Assembly (NCBI GenBank): GCA_021287065.1
Contig: JAJTBE010000215.1
Span: forward strand, 52,862-116,861
From: Bacillota bacterium
Lineage (GTDB): Bacteria; Vulcanimicrobiota; JAJTBE01
DNA: 64,000 nucleotides
Direction: 5' to 3'
Shown: positions 17,689 through 26,279 of the stretch, in pieces
How positions within the stretch are numbered: the stretch's first letter is position 1
Layout of the letters: each line of letters starts with the position of its first letter
Program-made: the position numbers and the translations under genes
Notes under the pieces: generated by a model
Seen by the model: only the letters and a program-made list of their open reading frames with translations
Told to the model about the DNA's origin: nothing
Databases searched by the model: none

Positions 17689-19017
17689 ATGGAAAAATTC
17701 TCAAAATTTATTGAACAGAGATTGATACCGATAACTGAAAAAGTCGGAGGACAAAGACATCTTCAGTCGGTAAGGGACGGCATTATCCACTGTCTGCCGC
17801 TTATATTGATAGGCAGCTTTTTTCTGATTGCCGCCAACCCACCCGGAGATTATCTGACCAATCTGGTTAAACCTTATCAGAATATGCTGATGGTTCCATA
17901 CAGATTTACATTCGGGATAATCGGACTTTATGTGTGTATGGCTGTTGCTTATTCACTAGCCCGTTCATACCGAATGGAAGGTATTTCCACTGCAATCGCC
18001 GCGGGAATCTGTTTTCTCGCCGTTGCCACTCCCAGAGTTATCACTCAGGCTTCATCCGGTTTCTGGGTGACTGATATTACCAAATTTGACCCTGCAGGGT
18101 ATGCAATACCCTTTAAGTATTTAGGCAGAGACGGTCTGTTTCTTGCTATTGTTATGGCGCTGGTTATTGTGGAAATCATCAGGTTCCTTAAAAACCGCAA
18201 GCTGATGTTCACAATGCCCGACAGTGTGCCTGATGGCGTTGCCCGTTCTTTCGAAGCTATCATTCCGCTTTTTATTCTTGTAACTTTTTTCTGGGTGATA
18301 AGAGATGTCTGTAAGATAGATTTACCCGATTATGCGGTGAAAATGTTCAAGCCATTTGTGATTGCGGGTGATTCGCTTTTTGCGGTTATACTCCTCACTT
18401 TTATCGACTCAGTGGTTTGGTTTGCAGGCATACATCCCGTAGCGATCATTTCACCTTTTGCAAGGCCTATTATGCTTGATCTCATTGCAGCCAACGCTGA
18501 TGCTGTATCCAAAGGACTTCCCATACCGCATATTGCAGTGGATCAGTTCTATAGCTGGTTTGTCTGGATAGGCGGTTCCGGAGGAACACTGGGGCTTGTT
18601 GTTCTGCTTCTTTTCTTTGCCCGCTCGAAATTCTTAAAACAACTTGGCAAAATGTGCATAGTTCCCGGACTTTTTAATATTAATGAGCCTTTACTCTTCG
18701 GAATGCCTATTGTTGCAAATCCGCTTCTGATTATACCTTTCGTTCTGGCTCCATTGTCCTGCGGAATTCTGGCATACGGCGCTTTTTATTTCAACATGCT
18801 GAAAAAACCGTTCATAGCAGCTCCATGGACTCTTCCCGCTCCATTGGGCGCATATATTTCAACCGGCGGTGATGTCAGAGCCATTATACTGTGTCTTGCA
18901 ATGATTCTGCTTTCTACAGCAATATACTATCCATTTTTCAGAGCTTACGATAAGAAAATGCTTGAAAACGAACTTGAGGAAGAAAACGGAGGAAATGATG
19001 ATGGAAAGAATTCCTGA
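17689..19017 (+). CDS. PTS lactose/cellobiose-family transporter, EIIC component
   Basis: A 442-residue polytopic membrane permease. The N-terminus (FIEQRLIPITEKVGGQRHLQ) and the substrate-site region NINEPLLFGMPIVANP are diagnostic of the lactose/cellobiose EIIC family. It would translocate and support phosphorylation of a disaccharide together with IIA and IIB. A IIA gene overlaps its 3' end, but no IIB, HPr or enzyme I gene is seen, nor any glycosidase nearby. It starts immediately after the upstream lipoprotein stop. The polar C-terminal tail (ELEEENGGNDDGKNS) overlaps the IIA start. Confidence 0.93.
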   Translation: MEKFSKFIEQRLIPITEKVGGQRHLQSVRDGIIHCLPLILIGSFFLIAANPPGDYLTNLVKPYQNMLMVPYRFTFGIIGLYVCMAVAYSLARSYRMEGISTAIAAGICFLAVATPRVITQASSGFWVTDITKFDPAGYAIPFKYLGRDGLFLAIVMALVIVEIIRFLKNRKLMFTMPDSVPDGVARSFEAIIPLFILVTFFWVIRDVCKIDLPDYAVKMFKPFVIAGDSLFAVILLTFIDSVVWFAGIHPVAIISPFARPIMLDLIAANADAVSKGLPIPHIAVDQFYSWFVWIGGSGGTLGLVVLLLFFARSKFLKQLGKMCIVPGLFNINEPLLFGMPIVANPLLIIPFVLAPLSCGILAYGAFYFNMLKKPFIAAPWTLPAPLGAYISTGGDVRAIILCLAMILLSTAIYYPFFRAYDKKMLENELEEENGGNDDGKNS

Positions 19018-19339
19018 TCTCGAAGAAGTATCTCTGGAACTTATATTACATGGCGGCAACGCCAGAGCTGAAGCTTTCGAAGCTTTGAAAGCAGCCCGGG
19101 AGGGTGATTTCGAAAAAGCTCAGATGCATCTCAAACAGTCTGAGGAAGAGATAAAGGTAGCTCACGAAGCTCAGACCGCAATGCTTCAGTCAGACGGAGA
19201 AGGTGCAAAAACAAAAGCGGATCTGCTTTTTGTGCACGCTCATGGCCACCTTCAGACTGCAATGGCGGAAAAAGGCCTCATTGAAGAGATGGTATTACTC
19301 TATAAGAAATTACATAAGGATTATCTGCGAGCCAGATAA
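19001..19339 (+). CDS. PTS lactose/cellobiose-family EIIA component
   Basis: A 112-residue helical phosphocarrier. The family signature LILHGGNARAEAFEAL lies near the N-terminus, and the phosphorylation-site segment is LLFVHAHGHLQTAM, where the family's active histidine lies. Three consecutive in-frame ATG codons occur at 18995, 18998 and 19001. The last has the best spacing (about 8 bases) from GGAGG at 18988-18992 and is chosen. It overlaps the IIC gene by 17 bp and lies 12 bp before prmA. Confidence 0.9.
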   Translation: MERIPDLEEVSLELILHGGNARAEAFEALKAAREGDFEKAQMHLKQSEEEIKVAHEAQTAMLQSDGEGAKTKADLLFVHAHGHLQTAMAEKGLIEEMVLLYKKLHKDYLRAR

Positions 19340-19351
19340 CAGGAGATTTTG

Positions 19352-20242
19352 ATGAATAACAAATGGATTGAACTGACCATATCATGCAAAAAGGATTTTC
19401 TGCCCCAGCTTACAGGGCTTCTTATGGTTCAGAAAATTAAAACATGGGCTGAGGAAGAAGAGGGAGATCTCGTTAAACTCAAAGTTTACATCCCTTATTA
19501 CGAAGAACTGGAGCCTAATATCGAAAATCTGAAAAAATTGCTTGATATTCAGCAGGTTCAGGTTGTTCAGAAAGAAATCGAAGATGAAAACTGGGCTGTA
19601 ACATGGCAGAAGTATTTCAGCATCGAAAAAATCGGCAGCAGAATCGTTATTAAGCCGCCATGGGAAGATTATTCACCTTCAGAAAATGATCTGGTGCTTG
19701 AAATTGAACCCAGAATGGCATTTGGCAGTGGTTTTCATCCCACAACCAGGCTTACAATTCTCCTTGAGGAAAAATATGTGAAACCGGGTGTGAAAGTTCT
19801 CGATATGGGATGCGGCTCCGGTATTCTCTCGATTCTGGCGTCTATGCTCGGTGCAGGCAGAATTTACGCCGTGGATAACGATCCTATTGCAATAAGGGAA
19901 ACTGAAGAGAATGTTAAGCTTGCTTCTCAGAAGAGCCCTGAATATTCAAATATGCCTCAGATGATTACCCCCATACTTTCAGAAGGGTTTCAGACCCTGT
20001 TTTCAAATGAGGAAACCCGGATTTTTGACCTGATAATGGTAAACATTTCTCCTATATTCCTGATAGACAATATTAAGGAAATCGCAGGTTTTGTGGCTGA
20101 TGACGGAATCTTTCTGACCGGTTCCGCAGAGCATTCAAGAATCAAAGATCTTGAAATAGCTGCTAAGGAAGCTGGGCTTGAAGAATTTGACAGGATTGAA
20201 ATGGACGGATGGATCGGAATCGCCTATAAAAAAATGGTGTAA
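19352..20242 (+). CDS. prmA: Ribosomal protein L11 methyltransferase (PrmA family)
   Basis: A 296-residue SAM-dependent methyltransferase. The substrate-proximal motif EPRMAFGSGFHPTTRL precedes the SAM-binding motif VLDMGCGSGILSILA, then AVDNDPIAI and the catalytic-region MVNISPIFLID, the order expected for PrmA. The N-terminal ~110 residues (LTISCKKDFLPQLTGLL) fit the L11-recognition domain. The ATG at 19352 is used because AGGAG ends 6 bases before it. It sits behind the PTS genes in the same orientation; this link is probably only operonic. Confidence 0.9.
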   Translation: MNNKWIELTISCKKDFLPQLTGLLMVQKIKTWAEEEEGDLVKLKVYIPYYEELEPNIENLKKLLDIQQVQVVQKEIEDENWAVTWQKYFSIEKIGSRIVIKPPWEDYSPSENDLVLEIEPRMAFGSGFHPTTRLTILLEEKYVKPGVKVLDMGCGSGILSILASMLGAGRIYAVDNDPIAIRETEENVKLASQKSPEYSNMPQMITPILSEGFQTLFSNEETRIFDLIMVNISPIFLIDNIKEIAGFVADDGIFLTGSAEHSRIKDLEIAAKEAGLEEFDRIEMDGWIGIAYKKMV

Positions 20243-20353
20243 ATCCCGAAAAGATCCAACAATTGATGCCCCTGACAAAAGGAATTTCCCATATTTGAAG
20301 AATAAGAATAAGATATCCGGGTGTACCCGCATTCTTTCCGGAGGAAACAGTAA

Positions 20354-20893
20354 ATGTTCAACTACCACGCAACTACTATTCTGGCCGTTAAAAAAGACAA
20401 ACAAATTGCTCTCGGAGGAGACGGTCAGGTTACTCTTGATAAAACAATCATAAAACAGACAGCTAAAAAAGTCCGCCGCATGTATCACGAAAAAGTTATC
20501 TGCGGTTTTGCAGGAGCTGCTGCAGATGGACTTACACTTTTTGAAAAGTTCGAAGCAAAGCTTGAAGAATATAACGGAAATCTTAAAAGAGCAGCAGTCG
20601 AACTTGCCAAAGACTGGCGTACCGATAAAATGCTCCGCCGGCTCGAAGCTATGATGGTTGTGGCAGATAAGGAATCCATCCTTCTTCTTTCCGGCAACGG
20701 CGATGTTATGGAACCTGATGACAATGTGGCATCAGTAGGGTCGGGAAGCTCATATGCCGAAGCTGCAGCTTTGGCGCTTCTCAAGCATTCAAATCTTTCT
20801 GCAGAGGAAATTGTCAAGGAATCCCTGAAAATAGCTTCATCAATATGTATCTACACCAATGATCATATCACTATAGAAAAGATCGAATCCTGA
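20354..20893 (+). CDS. hslV: HslV (ClpQ) proteasome-like peptidase subunit
   Basis: A 179-residue N-terminal-nucleophile threonine peptidase that forms the proteolytic core of the HslUV protease. The segment HATTILAV places the catalytic Thr at residue 7 after a short propeptide (MFNYHA), and GGDGQVTLDKTIIKQTAKKVRR and GFAGAAADGLTLFE are family hallmarks. GGAGG 9 bases upstream supports the ATG. The usual ATPase partner gene hslU is not adjacent on either side, which is unusual; it may be elsewhere in the genome. Confidence 0.95.
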   Translation: MFNYHATTILAVKKDKQIALGGDGQVTLDKTIIKQTAKKVRRMYHEKVICGFAGAAADGLTLFEKFEAKLEEYNGNLKRAAVELAKDWRTDKMLRRLEAMMVVADKESILLLSGNGDVMEPDDNVASVGSGSSYAEAAALALLKHSNLSAEEIVKESLKIASSICIYTNDHITIEKIES

Positions 20894-20924
20894 TTTTTTA
20901 TAAGCCAGGGGTAAAATTGCATTA

Positions 20925-23654
20925 ATGAAAATGCAGAATATATTAACAAGACTAAAACTCTTGATTGTGTTGACGGCTATTGTGCCTACACTCATTATAA
21001 CCATGCTGGTGTTTTTTATAGGGAGAGAAACAATTACACAAGCTCTCACCAGTGTTGGCGCCAAAATGAGAGAGTTGCACAGGGCCTCTTTTACTCTTGG
21101 CAAATTTATGAAAGATCAGGTTAATCTTATTCAGGTTGTTACTGACAATCAGGAATTCATAAATGCTACAGGGGATACAAAGAAAGAAATTGCCGTTCAG
21201 AGCCTGAAAGTGTCGTCGGGTGTTAAGGAAATTAAGTTCTTTGATTCAAAAGGCGAACTTGTGTTCGATGCTTTTACATCCGATGAAGACTCCGGAAGTC
21301 CGGCGTCATACTTTGATGACAGGTGGAAAGAACAGGCATTATCCGGAAAGATATCAAAATCAAAGGTGTTTTTCCAGAACGGAGAACCCTGGATAAATAT
21401 ATCGGTTCCCGTTGAAAATTCGAATGATAAGGAAAAATCAGGAGTTCTCTCTGTATATATTTCACTTGAAACAGCCTTTGCCGGTATTGGCGAAATAATA
21501 CAGAAAGGGGACGGATTTACATATATCGTTGATGATAAAGGCACTGTCATTTTCGTCAGCGGTGCGCTTCAGAATCTTTTCCCGTCAGTTACTCCCGGAA
21601 CAAGGCTTGATAACACCCAAATCAGCGGTTACTATTTTGATACCATCAACAACGAGCCTTTTCTGATTTCGTCTTTCAGAATTGAAAACTCAGGCTGGCA
21701 GATGATCAGCAGAACCAAGGTTTCCGAGTTGTCGTTTACAACCCAGAGGCTTTTATATAATCTGGCGGGAGCTATGGTGCTGGCGCTGCTTTTCGCTTTC
21801 CTGCTCTCTGCCTACATGGCAAGAAGAATCACACAGCCTCTCGAGGAGATTACCGATATCACCAAACAGATGGCAAAAGGTGATTACAACAGGGAAATCC
21901 CCGTAAAGAAAACATCCGATGAAATCAATACTTTTGCCGAGTCTTTCGAAGAGATGCGGCAAAAGCTGAAAAAATATGTGGAAGAGAATAAAGACCTCTA
22001 TTCAAAGACAAAAGCAAGGCTTGAAAAGCGGGTTCTCGAACTGCGAACCATTCATTCGGTTACGGAAGCATTTGCATCAATAAGCAATAAAGATGAACTG
22101 CTCAATTATATTGTTGAACAGGTTCAGGGTGTTCTGAATGCAAAATTCTGCAATATCTATATTCTGGATGATTCCGGAGTGGCTAAAATACGAGCTTCCA
22201 AATGCGTCGTTTCCCTTGATCCCAAAAAATATGCTATTCCTGAATTTCCCCTTGATGCAGAGCCTTATACCGAAGTGAAAGACTCGCTGAAAGCTCTGAT
22301 TGTGCACGAAGTGGAATCAGAAGACTGGCTTAAAGACAGACTTCAGACAGATGAAATCGGAGCTTACTGCTTATTCCCTCTGTTTAAAGGCGAAAAGCTG
22401 TTTGGATTAATTGAACTTGGTTTGAAACATGGCGAAGATCTGGTGGAAGGAAGCATAAGGCTTCTCACCACAGTCGCCAAAGAAGCTTCCATCGCTATTG
22501 AAAATGCCAGACTATACCGCACTATGGAAGAAGAGAAGAAGAGGGTTGAAGCGATTATTTCCACTATCAGCGACGGGGTTATGACTATGGATGATGAGGG
22601 AATTATCACATCTTTTAATCAGTCGGCAGAGCTGATAACCGGTTATAAGGCGCATAAAGTGGTGGGTAAACCCTGCTCAAGGATCTTTATGGGATTACAG
22701 AAGGACGAAGGATCAGATTCTCAGGTTTTCTGTTCTAAAAAAGGATGCCTTTTAAAGGCGGCTCAGGATCTGGGGCAGTATCCGTATCAGTCGGAACATA
22801 TGGTTGTTACACCTACTCATGAAAGAAAGATTCTTGAATTCACAACCACAATCGAACAGCAGCAGCCTAACAGTAAAAAATCTTTTGTGAGCGTTTTCAG
22901 GGATGTGTCCAAAATCAAGGAACTTGAAAGACTCCGTTCCGACTTTATCGACACTATGTCTCACGAACTGAGAACGCCTCTTACTTCAGTTAAGGGATAT
23001 GTGGCTACGCTAATGCATCCCAAAGCCTCTTTCTCAAAGGAAGAAATGAAGGATTTTCTTAAAATTATAAGTGATGAAACTGATCATCTCAACAGAATGA
23101 TCAATGACCTGCTTGAAGCTTCGAAACTGAACAGTAATACTCTTGTAGTTAAGATGCAGCCTTATGATTTGGGCAAAATAATAAAAACACAGGTGGAGAA
23201 GTATAAACCGACTTCAAATAAACATGAGTTTAAGGTAGGTATTGACTATCATAGCTCTATTTATGGTGATCCGGTTCAGATGGAATTTGTTCTTACCCAT
23301 TTGATTGAAAATGCCATAAAATACTCACCTGATGGCGGAGATATTAAAATTTCCATTATTAGTGAAGAAGAGAGTCTGGTAAAAGTCATACTTGAAGATC
23401 AGGGTCTTGGAATTCCGCTGGATCAGAGAGAAAAAGTCTTCGATCTTTTCCATAGAGTGGATAACCGCAGCACAAGAAGAATTTATGGTCCCGGACTCGG
23501 CCTGTTTATATCCAAAAAAGTTATAGAAGCTCATGGCGGAAAAATATGGGTTGAGCCAGGCGAGGAAGGCGGTTCAAGGTTTGTGTTTACACTGCCGCAG
23601 CCTTCTTTTGAATTGAGCATTGATAATCCTGATGACGAAGAAAATGAGGGATAG
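20925..23654 (+). CDS. Membrane sensor histidine kinase (CACHE-like, HAMP, GAF, PAS, HisKA, HATPase)
   Basis: A 909-residue transmembrane kinase. TM1 is at ~12-31 (LIVLTAIVPTLIITMLVFFI). A ~250-residue extracytoplasmic sensor with CACHE-like features follows (VKEIKFFDSKGELVFDA; GDGFTYIVDDKGTVIF). TM2 lies near 280-300, then HAMP (ARRITQPLEEITDITKQMAKGDY), a GAF domain (~370-530), PAS (~545-660), HisKA with His680 in MSHELRTPL, and HATPase with LIENAIKYSPDGG, EDQGLGIPL and GPGLGLFISKKVIEAHGG. Two bases separate its stop from the start of the kinase-ankyrin gene. The extracellular ligand is unknown. The ribosome-binding site (CAGGGG) is weak. Confidence 0.93.
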   Translation: MKMQNILTRLKLLIVLTAIVPTLIITMLVFFIGRETITQALTSVGAKMRELHRASFTLGKFMKDQVNLIQVVTDNQEFINATGDTKKEIAVQSLKVSSGVKEIKFFDSKGELVFDAFTSDEDSGSPASYFDDRWKEQALSGKISKSKVFFQNGEPWINISVPVENSNDKEKSGVLSVYISLETAFAGIGEIIQKGDGFTYIVDDKGTVIFVSGALQNLFPSVTPGTRLDNTQISGYYFDTINNEPFLISSFRIENSGWQMISRTKVSELSFTTQRLLYNLAGAMVLALLFAFLLSAYMARRITQPLEEITDITKQMAKGDYNREIPVKKTSDEINTFAESFEEMRQKLKKYVEENKDLYSKTKARLEKRVLELRTIHSVTEAFASISNKDELLNYIVEQVQGVLNAKFCNIYILDDSGVAKIRASKCVVSLDPKKYAIPEFPLDAEPYTEVKDSLKALIVHEVESEDWLKDRLQTDEIGAYCLFPLFKGEKLFGLIELGLKHGEDLVEGSIRLLTTVAKEASIAIENARLYRTMEEEKKRVEAIISTISDGVMTMDDEGIITSFNQSAELITGYKAHKVVGKPCSRIFMGLQKDEGSDSQVFCSKKGCLLKAAQDLGQYPYQSEHMVVTPTHERKILEFTTTIEQQQPNSKKSFVSVFRDVSKIKELERLRSDFIDTMSHELRTPLTSVKGYVATLMHPKASFSKEEMKDFLKIISDETDHLNRMINDLLEASKLNSNTLVVKMQPYDLGKIIKTQVEKYKPTSNKHEFKVGIDYHSSIYGDPVQMEFVLTHLIENAIKYSPDGGDIKISIISEEESLVKVILEDQGLGIPLDQREKVFDLFHRVDNRSTRRIYGPGLGLFISKKVIEAHGGKIWVEPGEEGGSRFVFTLPQPSFELSIDNPDDEENEG

Positions 23655-23656
23655 AA

Positions 23657-25480
23657 TTGGTTAAATGCCCTGCCTGCGGGGGAGAAAACAAACATCAGGC
23701 AAAATACTGCAACTGTTGCGGAACTCTGCTTGCTATGGCGGCACAGAATACCGGTCCGTTTATTCTTGACAGGCGATATGAGATTCTTAATGTTATCAGT
23801 GAAGGCGGTATGGGGCGGGTTTTTAAAGCACTGGATCAGAGGCTTGATGAGATTGTTGCCGTCAAAATGATGTTTGCCGATACATCAGATAAGGATACTT
23901 TTGCAAAAGCTCAGGAGATGTTCCGCAGGGAAGCGAGGCTTCTCACAAAACTTAGCCATCCGGGACTTCCTAAAGTTACCGACTTTTTTACGGAAAACGA
24001 CCAGACAGGCAAAACTGCCAACTACCTTGTTATGACATTTATTGACGGAATGGATCTGGAAACATTTCTTGATAAAATACAAAAGCCGCCAATACCCCTT
24101 GATGATGCAATCCTGATTTTCAGAAGGATACTGGAAATCCTGAAATATCTTCACTCGCAAAACCCGCCTGTGATATACCGGGATCTTAAACCTGCCAATA
24201 TAATTCTTAAAGATGACAGACTCTATCTTGTTGATTTTGGTATCGCTAAATTTCTGGAAAAGGGAAAACCCGGAACTATGATGGGAACAGCGGGGTATGC
24301 TTCTCCTGACCAATGCAAAGGGCATGATAACCTTACTAATGACATCTATTCCCTGGGAGTGCTCATGCATTATCTGCTGACTGGGCTTGACCCACAGGAT
24401 CCTTCAAGGCCCGTGTTTGTTTTTGAACCGGTTGGGAAGTATAACCGCTCAGTGCCGGGTTATATTGGAAAACTAATTGCATCCATGCTTGAAATAGTAA
24501 GTTCCAACCGCATAAGCTCAGTTGAAAAAGTTCTTGAGGTTTTAAACAGGAGGTCCGGATCAGTCAGACACCTCAATCAGATACAGGTTTCACCTGCGGT
24601 TGTTTCTGCTTCCGTTTCAGGAATATCGGGCGTTGCCGCAGGAGCTCAGATCAGTTCCTCTGTCGCAAAAGGCAGGCACAGCGCTGCTGCAGTAATGACA
24701 CCTGATGATTTTTTTGAATATGCGCAAAATGGCGATGCCAAATCAGTAAAAAGAGGTCTGGATGAAGGCGTTGATGTAAACGGAACTGATGATTATAACT
24801 GGACAGCGCTCCATCTTGCGGCAAAAGAAGGCAGAAACCTTATCTGCGAACTCCTTGTTAATTACGGCGCAAACATGAAAGCAGCAACCAACAAGGGATG
24901 GACTCCTCTGCATGTGGCAGCTTTTTATGGAAATACTGATACTGTGGAGACTCTGCTGAAAAAAGGAGCAAATGTCAACCTCACCGATAATAACGGCTGG
25001 ATCCCTCTTCATATGGCTTCAAGAAAGGGACATTCCACAGTAGTTGACCTTCTTGCAGGGAAAGGAGCCGATATCAACCGTCGTGAAAACAATGGCTGGA
25101 CCCCTCTCCACCTTGCAGCATACAATGGCCAGACTTATACGGCGGAAATTCTGATAAAAAAGGGAGCCGATAATCAGGCAAGGGACAACGACGGCTGGAC
25201 TCCCGTATATTTTGCAGTGCAGGAAGGAAAAATAGATACTGTTGAACTTCTTATTAGATATGGAGCAGATCTTTCGAATTCAGACAATAATGGCTGGACT
25301 CCCCTTCATATTGCTGCCTGGAAGGGGCAGACTGCAGTTGCAGGCCTTCTTGTTAAAAACGGCGCGCCAATAAATGCAAGACATACTGCAAATTTTGGCA
25401 AAACACCTCTCAGGCTTGCATTTGAGCATGGAAGAACCGAAACGGTTAAGCTGCTGAGGATGCTGGGAGCCAGAGAATAA
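23657..25480 (+). CDS. Zinc-ribbon / Ser-Thr protein kinase / ankyrin-repeat protein
   Basis: A 607-residue soluble protein with three parts. A zinc ribbon uses Cys4, Cys7, Cys18 and Cys21. An eukaryotic-like kinase domain spans ~41-300, with the glycine loop SEGGMGRVF, Lys70, catalytic Asp176 in YRDLKPANI, the DFG Asp193, and GTAGYASPDQ. After an Ala/Ser/Val-rich linker, about seven ankyrin repeats fill ~360-605 (repeated NNGWTPLHLAA-type cores). It starts at TTG 23657, 2 bp after the histidine kinase stop. The kinase looks active. The ankyrin part probably selects substrates. Convergent with the next gene, with a 2-bp gap. Confidence 0.92.
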   Translation: MVKCPACGGENKHQAKYCNCCGTLLAMAAQNTGPFILDRRYEILNVISEGGMGRVFKALDQRLDEIVAVKMMFADTSDKDTFAKAQEMFRREARLLTKLSHPGLPKVTDFFTENDQTGKTANYLVMTFIDGMDLETFLDKIQKPPIPLDDAILIFRRILEILKYLHSQNPPVIYRDLKPANIILKDDRLYLVDFGIAKFLEKGKPGTMMGTAGYASPDQCKGHDNLTNDIYSLGVLMHYLLTGLDPQDPSRPVFVFEPVGKYNRSVPGYIGKLIASMLEIVSSNRISSVEKVLEVLNRRSGSVRHLNQIQVSPAVVSASVSGISGVAAGAQISSSVAKGRHSAAAVMTPDDFFEYAQNGDAKSVKRGLDEGVDVNGTDDYNWTALHLAAKEGRNLICELLVNYGANMKAATNKGWTPLHVAAFYGNTDTVETLLKKGANVNLTDNNGWIPLHMASRKGHSTVVDLLAGKGADINRRENNGWTPLHLAAYNGQTYTAEILIKKGADNQARDNDGWTPVYFAVQEGKIDTVELLIRYGADLSNSDNNGWTPLHIAAWKGQTAVAGLLVKNGAPINARHTANFGKTPLRLAFEHGRTETVKLLRMLGARE

Positions 25481-25482
25481 GA

Positions 25483-26163
25483 TCAGGCAAAATATTTTTT
25501 TACAGCTTCAGTGCTGAAAGGCCCGCCATGTGAAGCATAAATTACCATTGGTTCAAACTCCAGAACTTTATGAACATTTTTTTTGAGAAGATCCAAATCT
25601 GCTGCAAAAAACGGAATCGTAGGTTCCGATGGTTTCGAAAATTTTCCACCGATCATATCACCGACAATAGTTTCGCCATTTTCAAGAATAACCGAAACAG
25701 AACCGGGAGTATGGCCCGGAGTTGAGATAACCTGTCCTTTTACTCCGTATTCATTGAGATCAAGTTTATCCTTAAATATAATTTCAGGTTCGGTTCCGGG
25801 TATCTTTTTGTTCATCTGTGAAGCCATAAGTATAGAAATAATGCGGCTCATAAAGGATGTGGGTTTTACAACTTCATTAGTGCCGGTTCTGAGTGAATCT
25901 GCCGCTTTTCTCTGTATTGCCACTTTTGCCTTTATTTTTGTCTGAACTTCAGCCAGACTGCCATAGTGATCCAGATGTCCATGGGTGATTAATATCAGGG
26001 AAACATCTTCAGGTTTGATTCCCACTTCATTCATTTTTGCAAAAATTTTATCCGAACACCCCGGTACGCCTGTATCAACAAGGATTGTTTTCTCGCCTTT
26101 AATTAAAAAACAAAATACATGTCCCAGTTCAACAGGTATTATTATCGAATTATTAACCTGCAT
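25483..26163 (-). CDS. MBL-fold (metallo-beta-lactamase superfamily) hydrolase
   Basis: A 226-residue metallo-hydrolase. The metal-binding HxHxDH motif is present (ITHGHLDHYGSL), with a further His in STPGHTPGSVSV, an Asp in VGDMIGG, and the last His in YASHGGPF. Family members include thiolesterases of the glyoxalase II type, lactonases and other esterases; the substrate is not determined. The ATG at 26163 is preferred because AAAGGAA lies 9-15 bases upstream. A longer reading (to 26223) would add a charged 20-residue leader with no ribosome-binding site. Just upstream are three copies of AAGTCTGAG-like sequence at 26182-26208. Confidence 0.88.
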   Translation of the reverse strand: MQVNNSIIIPVELGHVFCFLIKGEKTILVDTGVPGCSDKIFAKMNEVGIKPEDVSLILITHGHLDHYGSLAEVQTKIKAKVAIQRKAADSLRTGTNEVVKPTSFMSRIISILMASQMNKKIPGTEPEIIFKDKLDLNEYGVKGQVISTPGHTPGSVSVILENGETIVGDMIGGKFSKPSEPTIPFFAADLDLLKKNVHKVLEFEPMVIYASHGGPFSTEAVKKYFA

Positions 26164-26220
26164 TTTTAATCTTTTCCTTTCTAAGTCTGAGTTTAAGTCT
26201 GAGTCTGAAACTGCAAACAA

Positions 26221-26248
26221 CAAACGCCCTCATTTGAAGGGCGTTTGT
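26221..26248 (-). terminator. Terminator between acyl-CoA dehydrogenase and the MBL hydrolase
   Basis: A perfect 10-bp stem CAAACGCCCT / AGGGCGTTTG with a 7-base loop. It lies just after the acyl-CoA dehydrogenase stop on the minus strand and is followed there by TTGTTTGC. It separates this operon from the MBL gene, which therefore should have its own promoter. Confidence 0.75.
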
Positions 26249-26279
26249 TGCTATTTAGTTGATAAAACCGCATTGACGG

